A DNA stretch of 64,000 nucleotides. Source: Epiperipatus broadwayi. Taxonomy: Eukaryota > Onychophora > Udeonychophora > Euonychophora > Peripatidae. The stretch spans positions 540,128 through 604,127 of the forward strand of contig JAQFVV010006541.1 of NCBI GenBank assembly GCA_028023455.1, in the 5' to 3' direction. This document shows, in pieces, positions 57,790 through 64,000 of the stretch. The notes under the pieces were generated by a model. The model did not search any database. It had not been told where the DNA came from and worked only from the letters and a program-made list of their open reading frames with translations. The translations under genes were made by a program, and so were the position numbers. How positions within the stretch are numbered: the first letter of the stretch is position 1; each line of letters begins with the position of its first letter.

Positions 57790-58170
57790 GAAGGGACTTA
57801 AACTTACTTTCAAGCTCTCTACAACTATTCACTCTATCTTATACAACTGATACATATGGCCACATACATGTGAAAATGATACTTATATTTAAATATTACA
57901 TATTCGACCTGTATTCTGCCCATCACCCTTCTGTGTATTTAAATTGATATAAGGCCTTACATGGGAGGGGTAGGAATGACTTAAAGTCAACATGGGTATG
58001 ACAATAATATTGACATCAGCAAGCTTTGAGTCTTCCATCATTGGATTTTCAATGTTATGGATGGCTACAGAGTTGGAGTGGAAAAATTGAAGCTTGTCCA
58101 ACTGATCATTGATTGTTTACAAGTGTGGAAGATAGTGATCTGAATGAACTGATGAGTGCAAATAATTTAT
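57790..58170. mobile_element. Family B, degenerate foldback copy
   Basis: 57790-57875 is the inverted tail (CTTTCAAGCTCTCTACAAC, CACATACATGTG). 57955-58170 is the plus unit (GTCAACATGGGTATGAC, TTCCATCATTGGATTTTCAA, TTGAAGCTTGTCCA). The hammerhead keeps CTGATGAGTGC but the GAAA box is gone. The layout matches the 39.7 kb copy. Confidence 0.7.
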
Positions 58171-58554
58171 ATCCATGATACAATACAGAATAAAACATAA
58201 ATATGATATCATAAGAGATGTATGATGTGTTAAATTGATTAGTGCACCTGATAAATCAATAGCTATTTAAGTATTTGATATTTCTCCACTTGTTATGAGA
58301 TATGAATATTGAAGTAATGATGTATTGAATATTGTTTATGTAAAGAATTATTGGTAAAGAACATTGAAGTTCCAAATCAAATTAATTATAATTAAATCAT
58401 TAAAAAGGTCTTATAATTTCTATGAGTGTTTATCTGATACATCAGGGTTTAGTAAAAAAAATTTTTTAAAAAGTTTTACACTGAACTATATAAAAGTCAA
58501 TGTGTATAATAACTATGTAAGAGTGCATCACAAATGTATAATATTTCATCAGTT
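58171..58554. other. AT-rich spacer
   Basis: Nothing recognised; an 87-codon ORF at 58364-58627 runs into the family F element and is not called. Confidence 0.5.
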
Positions 58555-59020
58555 ACATATATTTATTAGGTGTATTTTTTATGTTGGACTATTTCCATCA
58601 TCTAATATGTGTGTTGACTGTCTTTAGCAAAGTTTGATTTTCTTTAAATATTCCAAATACATTCAACTGTTAGTAATATCACAGTAAACAGGTTAGTATA
58701 TGCACCAACTATTAGTAATATTACAGCAAACAGATTAAACAATTCAAAACAAAACAACACTCTCCATATAGTAGTGCCATCTTGTGCTAACAAGAGAGAT
58801 AGTGATCATGTGATGTTTAGTGGTTTAGCAAACAGATTAATATGTGCACTGTTATAATATCACCTGTTTGCTGTGATATTACTAACAGTTTAATGTATTT
58901 GGAATATTTAAATAAAATTAACCTTTTCTAAAGATATTCAACACACATATTAGATGATGGAAATAGTCCAATATAAAAATACAGCTAGAACACCATCATC
59001 ACAAACCTTCAGGAAAACAT
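58555..59020. mobile_element. Family F inverted-repeat element interrupted by family A
   Basis: Left arm 58570-58735 (TTGGACTATTTCCATCATC to GTAATATTACAGCAAACAG) pairs with right arm about 58860-58985 (CACCTGTTTGCTGTGATATT to GATGATGGAAATAGTCCAA). A small family A copy is inserted between them. Related to 13170-13345. Confidence 0.75.
58739..58826 (-). mobile_element. Minimal 88 bp family A element nested in family F
   Basis: Minus-oriented: CACTAAACATCACATGATC joined to the family 3' end (GGCACTACTATATGGAGAG). A perfect 14 bp target duplication, AGCAAACAGATTAA, at 58725-58738 and 58827-58840 proves insertion into family F. It lacks the ribozyme. Confidence 0.86.
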
Positions 59021-59586
59021 TTATTAGGTGTGTTTGACAATTTATTAGACACACATAATATCATTTACAGATACCACTTTAATTTGTTTTGAATTTTATT
59101 ATCAATTGCCACTATTAATAAAAATCAATGCTTGTACAAATGCACTTGGTTATCTAAAAATAAAATAAAAAATGTGAATATTTACAAATAAGAAATATAC
59201 ATTATATTTTTAATTTATTAGTTTTGCAGTTAAAACAAGATAATTAGACAATGAAAAAGTATAACATTCACTTTACATTCCTTAATCTATTGGTGCATGT
59301 ATTCAAATATTTATTTACACAACCATTAATTTATTCATCTATTAATTTATCTCCATTATTCATTTACATTCTTAGCTGTTTATCCATGGGCAAATTTACC
59401 AACCTACTCACCTATTTGTATATTTGTGAATTTGTATATTTATTACTTATGTATCTACTTAAATTTATATTTTTATGCATCAATTGACCATTCTGTCTTA
59501 TCAGTCATCTATCTGTATATTTAGTACAGGTGTCTATCTTTGTATTCATTTTCTTTCCTTATATCCATCATTTCATTATACATATG
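59021..59586. other. AT-rich spacer
   Basis: An ORF at 59251-59487 is low-complexity and grades into the microsatellite; not called. Confidence 0.5.
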
Positions 59587-59830
<244 letters not shown>

Positions 59831-60774
59831 GATTGTCTGATTTATTAAACATGTAATAATCAAACACTTATAATAAAATTTGTATTAAGTCTGTATAATT
59901 ATTGAAAACAATGTAATTTACAAAGATTTGGTGATAAAGATAGACCCAGGTATCTACATTCATTTTTCCTTTAATTGATTTTTTTAAAATCCTGACAGTC
60001 TATATCATAAACAATACTTGGATACTAATTGATAAATTGAAAATGTAACCTATTTTGCATATATTAAATAGAGAATTACATATAGGGATGTAAATATTTT
60101 AGAAATAAAAAACAATAGCAAAGATAAAGATAGAAAATTTTCATGCTGTTACAATAAATCCTTTTTTCCTTTTTTAGTTTTTATAAATTAATGTAAAAAA
60201 AAAACTTTGTGATATTCTTCTGAAACCTAAAATTTGAGTTGTTCATCTATATTGGTTTATTATTTTTTTACCTTTTTTAAATAAAGTTTTTTTATTGCTT
60301 TTTCTAAGAAATCTATTTTTTTTTTTTAAAAAATCACTTGCAATTAGCAGTTTATTTTTCCCATTTCTCCCTTTCTATCAAAATCAAATAATAAATTGAA
60401 AACGCAAATGTCATTAAAATTTCAAAAACAAATCTATCAATGACAATTAATAGAAGGTTTTAAATTACGAATATGAATTTATAATAAATTAATTTGTAAT
60501 TTAGTATTTATATTAATGGTTTTGTGAGAAATTCCTTCTCAAAAGTATAAAGAATCTTAAATTTATCGATTAGTCATTTCAGTATTGATTTATGAAATGT
60601 AAAATGGAATGTAGATGTCAGAGTCCATCCTTACCAATTTGTTATTTTTAAAATAAATGTTTATATATATTCCCCTGTCCATTAGATATCTAAAATACTC
60701 TATCAATTTTAAATGTTCTGATCATATACTGAAAAAGTGACTTTGATGATGAAGTATTCAAATAAATTGTAACC
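59831..60774. other. AT-rich spacer
   Basis: Nothing recognised. Confidence 0.5.
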
Positions 60775-60925
60775 ACAATGGCCTTGAACATAACTTTTAA
60801 GCTCTTTTCTTCTATCTGCTCTATCTTATACAGCTAATACAAATGTATGTTTTTGAGATAGAGCAGATAACTGAAAGTAACTTGAAAGTCTGGTTCAAGT
60901 CCCTAATGGTTACATCTAAACACCA
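60775..60925. mobile_element. Family B tail, inverted and direct scraps
   Basis: 60775-60855 resembles the inverted tail (CTTTTAAGCTCTTTTCTTC, CTCTATCTTATACAGC). 60855-60915 is the direct tRNA-like part (GAGATAGAGCAGATAACTG, GAAAGTCTGGTTCAAGTCCC). No hammerhead remains. Confidence 0.6.
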
Positions 60926-60962
60926 TGTATATAAAAGTTTACTTCTATTGAATCAAATATTA

Positions 60963-62042
60963 AAACAGACAAAACTCTCCATACAGTAGTACCACTCAGT
61001 GCAAGCCAGAAAAATCAATGGATGCCAGAAGGCTTGTGCATAAAACCCTATCAAGTGCCTACTGATCCAATATCCACAAACTAATTACTTGCTTGTGGCT
61101 TTTATCAGTAAGAAGCCTTGGATCTGAGAGCACTGCATATAGATGTTCAGATCTAATACAATCTTCCAGCAGCCATATTTTATTTCTACTTAACTACAAA
61201 ACTATGAGAATAAAATTGAAAACACAATAATATTTTCAATCTAAGCTCATCAGCTTATATAGTCATATATGTTTAAAGACATTTCAGTACCCATACATTT
61301 TGGTGTCTTTGGTTTTTAATAATGATAGCCACCAGTATCTTATGATGCAGGATTGGTATTGACCCAGTAAACATCACATGATCACCATTTCTTATGAGGC
61401 AGAATTGGTATTAACCCAGTAAATATCACATGATCACCATTACTTATGGTTGCTCATAACTATTATTAAAACAGCCAAAACTCTCCATATAATAGGGCCA
61501 TTCAGTGCAAGCCAGAGTAATCAATAGATGCCAGAAGGCTTGTGCATAAAATCCCTATCTAGTCCCTGCTCATGTAATATCCCTGGACGAATTTTTAGCT
61601 TGTGGCTTGGATCAGAGAGCACTGCACCTAGATCTTAGGCTCTCATGCACCTCTCCAGAAGCCACCTTTATTTCTACATAACTACGAAACTATGAGAATA
61701 AAATTGAAAACGAATGATTGAAAATATTATTGTTTTTCAATTTTATTCTCAGTTTTATCGTTAAGTAGAGAGAAAAGGTGGTTGCTGGAAAGTTGCGTTA
61801 CATCCTAAAATGTAAGTATAGTGCTCTCAGATCCAAGGCTCCTCATTGATGAAATCCACAAGCTAGAAACTAGTCTGGGGATATTGGATGAATAGGTACT
61901 AGATAGGAATTTTATACACAGGCCTTCTGGCATTCATTGATTACTCTGGCTTACACTGTGTAGCACTACTGTATGGAGAGTTTTGCCTATTTTAATAACA
62001 GTTATGAACAAGCATAAGAAATGGTGTTCATGTGATGTGTAG
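60963..62042 (-). mobile_element. Family A array with target duplication
   Basis: Minus-oriented overall: the family 3' end (GAGAGTTTTGTCTGTTT as complement) is at 60963 and the 5' end is near 62042. TGAATCAAATATTA at 60949-60962 and 62043-62056 is a perfect 14 bp duplication. It contains two direct partial units, a short duplication of the unit start (61346-61440) and an inverted arm from about 61735. The hammerhead copies are all damaged: around 61080 GAAA is lost, around 61590 the core is lost, and at 61836-61894 the first core base is U (TTGATGA) although GAAACTAGTC and helix I persist. Confidence 0.85.
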
Positions 62043-62056
62043 TGAATCAAATATTA

Positions 62057-63424
62057 TAAATAAAGTTAATCTAATAGACAAAGTTGATTTTATTTTTATG
62101 TTTTAATGATCGAATCGGAATTTAATGAAGGAAAATCTAGTGAATAATTTAAAACATGATTTTAATACTTTAAAAACGTATTTTGTTCCCTTGCATAAAT
62201 ATTTATTATAGTGGTGTATAATCATTTAGTAGAGAGAAGTCCTAATGGTGATTAATATATCTAACTTTTAGAAATCAGGTAAAATCATTATTAGCATGTG
62301 TATTTAGTATATTTATATAGTCTGAGTATAGAGGATAAAAATATATATTATCTTTGGAAAAATGAAAAAAAGTTATATACTAGAGATATCCATTTTGAGA
62401 GTCTGATTGTATAATAATAATAAAAAAGATCAAATAAAAAAGTGTTTTACGTTAGCTACTTAATAAATGTTTAATTTGTTCATTCCGAAACACATCTAAA
62501 AAGCTACTTTGTTTTATTAACATAGTATAGACTGGGATAAATATCTTATATTTAAAGTCGTGGGAGATCTTTGGATATAGAATTTAATAAAAACTTGATT
62601 TATCGTTATTATTATAATTATATAGTTTTTTATTTCATATTTATGTTTTGTGAATAAATTGATTTTATATATTTATTAAATTATCTGACTTTTGTTTTTC
62701 ATTAATTTTTGCAATCATCATCTAATGAGTAATATATGGACACGTGATATTTTATATTGCATTTATTTAAAGGTACACTGTTTGAGAAATAATATTTTTG
62801 ATATTTATCACTATTACCAACATACATAATTTAAATAGTAATTTTTTTTACTATAAGATATGATTCAGATATAATAAAATACCTTTTGTTATTTATCATA
62901 TTGATGATAAAGATTTATAATTCGATAATAAAGTTTTAATAGACTTATTTATTACACTTAAATATTTTAAATTATGAGATAACATTAGATTTAATATACG
63001 CATTTTGAAAACGAGAGAGATTTCAACTAGCCACACAAATATTATTAGATCTATTTATACATATACACATTTATATTTTAAGTTCATAATAACCCTGAAA
63101 TATTATTTATTAGTATACATTTTATAATGTTTCTTTAATATTTAAATATTCTCTTTTGACCGTTACAATATATATATATGGGGGGAGGGGATATATGTTA
63201 AGTTCATGATATGAAAAAAGGTTGGGTAAACTGGGTAAACAATTATTATGACAAATTTATAACAACTGAACATTAAAAGTGATGATTTTGACACCCCTTC
63301 AATACTGTTAACACTTACTCCAATTTTGATGCAAGGTCGTAAATTTTACAATGTATAAGTAAATCACAATATAACACTATGATTATTGTATAAAACAGAG
63401 AAAGTTAAAAACAATATAAAACTA
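62057..63424. other. AT-rich spacer
   Basis: Nothing recognised. Confidence 0.5.
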
Positions 63425-64000
63425 TCAAAACATCGCTGATCACCATTTTATTTGCTTACACATGCTGTTAGCAAGTGTACCAAAATTGTCATGCAGTAGT
63501 GGTACCAAGTGCAAGCTTTTGTAATCAATGGATGCAGTTGTGGATAAAATCCTTATCTAGTTCCTACTCATCCAACATCCCCAGACTAGTTTGTCTGTGG
63601 TTTTCATCAGTGAGGAGGCTTGGATTGAGAGTACTCCACCTAGATCTTAAGATCTAATGCAACCCTCTACCAGCCACCTTTTACCTACTTTGATAACTAT
63701 AAAGCTAGGACCCCAAGTGAAAACATCATAATGTTTTCAACCCAAGCTCATTCATTTGTTACAGTCATATAATCTGAATTTAGTTCAGTATCTATACATT
63801 TTGCTATCTTGTTTCTTCAAAAACCACAGTCGACATTATGCTATGAGTAGGATAGGTATAAAACCATCAAAACCTTCCTGCATTCATTGATTATAAAGAC
63901 TTTCACTTGGCAGCACTATTGAATGGAGAGTTTAGTACCCCTATTAACAGGATATGCAAGCATATGAAAATGGTATGTGATGTTTTGATGATTTTATACC
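63425..64000. mobile_element. Family A foldback copy, cut by window edge
   Basis: Plus unit from AAAACATCGCTGATCACC to about 63865, then an inverted arm (TTCATTGATTATAAAGAC to GTGATGTTTTGATGATTTTA) running to the end. The minus-strand hammerhead (about 63567-63625) keeps CUGAUGA, CUAGUC and helix I but reads CAAA for GAAA. A diverged, older copy. Confidence 0.72.

Overview
This window looks like gene-free DNA from an AT-rich invertebrate animal genome. That view rests on many decayed non-LTR retrotransposon reverse transcriptases, a pogo/Tigger-type DNA-binding fragment, a hAT-type transposase remnant, tRNA-derived SINEs, many inverted-repeat (MITE-like) elements, long microsatellites, and no intact long ORF, operon or prokaryotic signal. 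I cannot name the species. I see no complete host protein-coding gene, rRNA or tRNA gene.

The most notable content is three unrelated families of short repetitive elements, called A, B and D here. Each carries a hammerhead self-cleaving ribozyme motif: the CUGANGA box, a helix II hairpin, a GAAA box, a short or palindromic helix III, an NUH cleavage triplet and a helix I that closes the fold. Family A (about 460 bp units, often tandem plus inverted) occurs at about 0.3, 3.8, 7.2, 11.9, 17.0-18.4, 27.3, 36.2, 58.7, 61-62 and 63.4-64 kb. Family B occurs at about 3.0, 20.0, 32.8-33.7, 39.7-40.3, 40.8, 41.5, 43.1, 57.8 and 60.8 kb. Family D occurs at about 29.4, 34.3 and 37.9 kb. Several A and B copies are bounded by 10-16 bp direct repeats of variable length that read as target-site duplications. 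Partial inverted copies and tandem units recur. Together this resembles Penelope-like elements and their non-autonomous 'retrozyme' relatives, but no Penelope reverse transcriptase is present in the window.

Layout. 0-6 kb: AT-rich spacer, a 136 bp MITE with CTCF-like ends, and A/B copies. 6.3-7.2 kb: a dead non-LTR reverse transcriptase. 8.3-9.1 kb: a decayed coiled-coil-like coding sequence on the minus strand. 9.6-10.0 kb: a foldback MITE followed by a long AAT microsatellite. 12.8-14.1 kb: a deleted Tigger/pogo-like transposon. 15.7-16.9 kb: a long-TIR element. 17.0-18.4 kb: the best family A array, with three hammerheads. 22.4-23.1 kb: a hAT-like transposase remnant. 23.8-26.4 kb: a minus-strand LINE (endonuclease and reverse transcriptase). 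28.4-33.9 kb: a plus-strand LINE riddled with nested insertions (SINEs, family D foldback, family B). 35.2 kb: a LINE C-terminal zinc motif. 39.7-43.5 kb: a family B cluster. 46.7-48.3 kb: a tandem repeat and an RTE-like remnant. 52.2-56.8 kb: a young non-autonomous LTR element with two nearly identical LTRs of about 2.05 kb. 58.5-59.8 kb: nested elements and an ATCT microsatellite. The rest is AT-rich spacer with nothing I can recognise.

Functionally nothing here works as a pathway. It is a record of layered transposition in which the ribozyme-bearing families are the part most likely to have present or recent activity, as self-cleaving and possibly circular RNAs.
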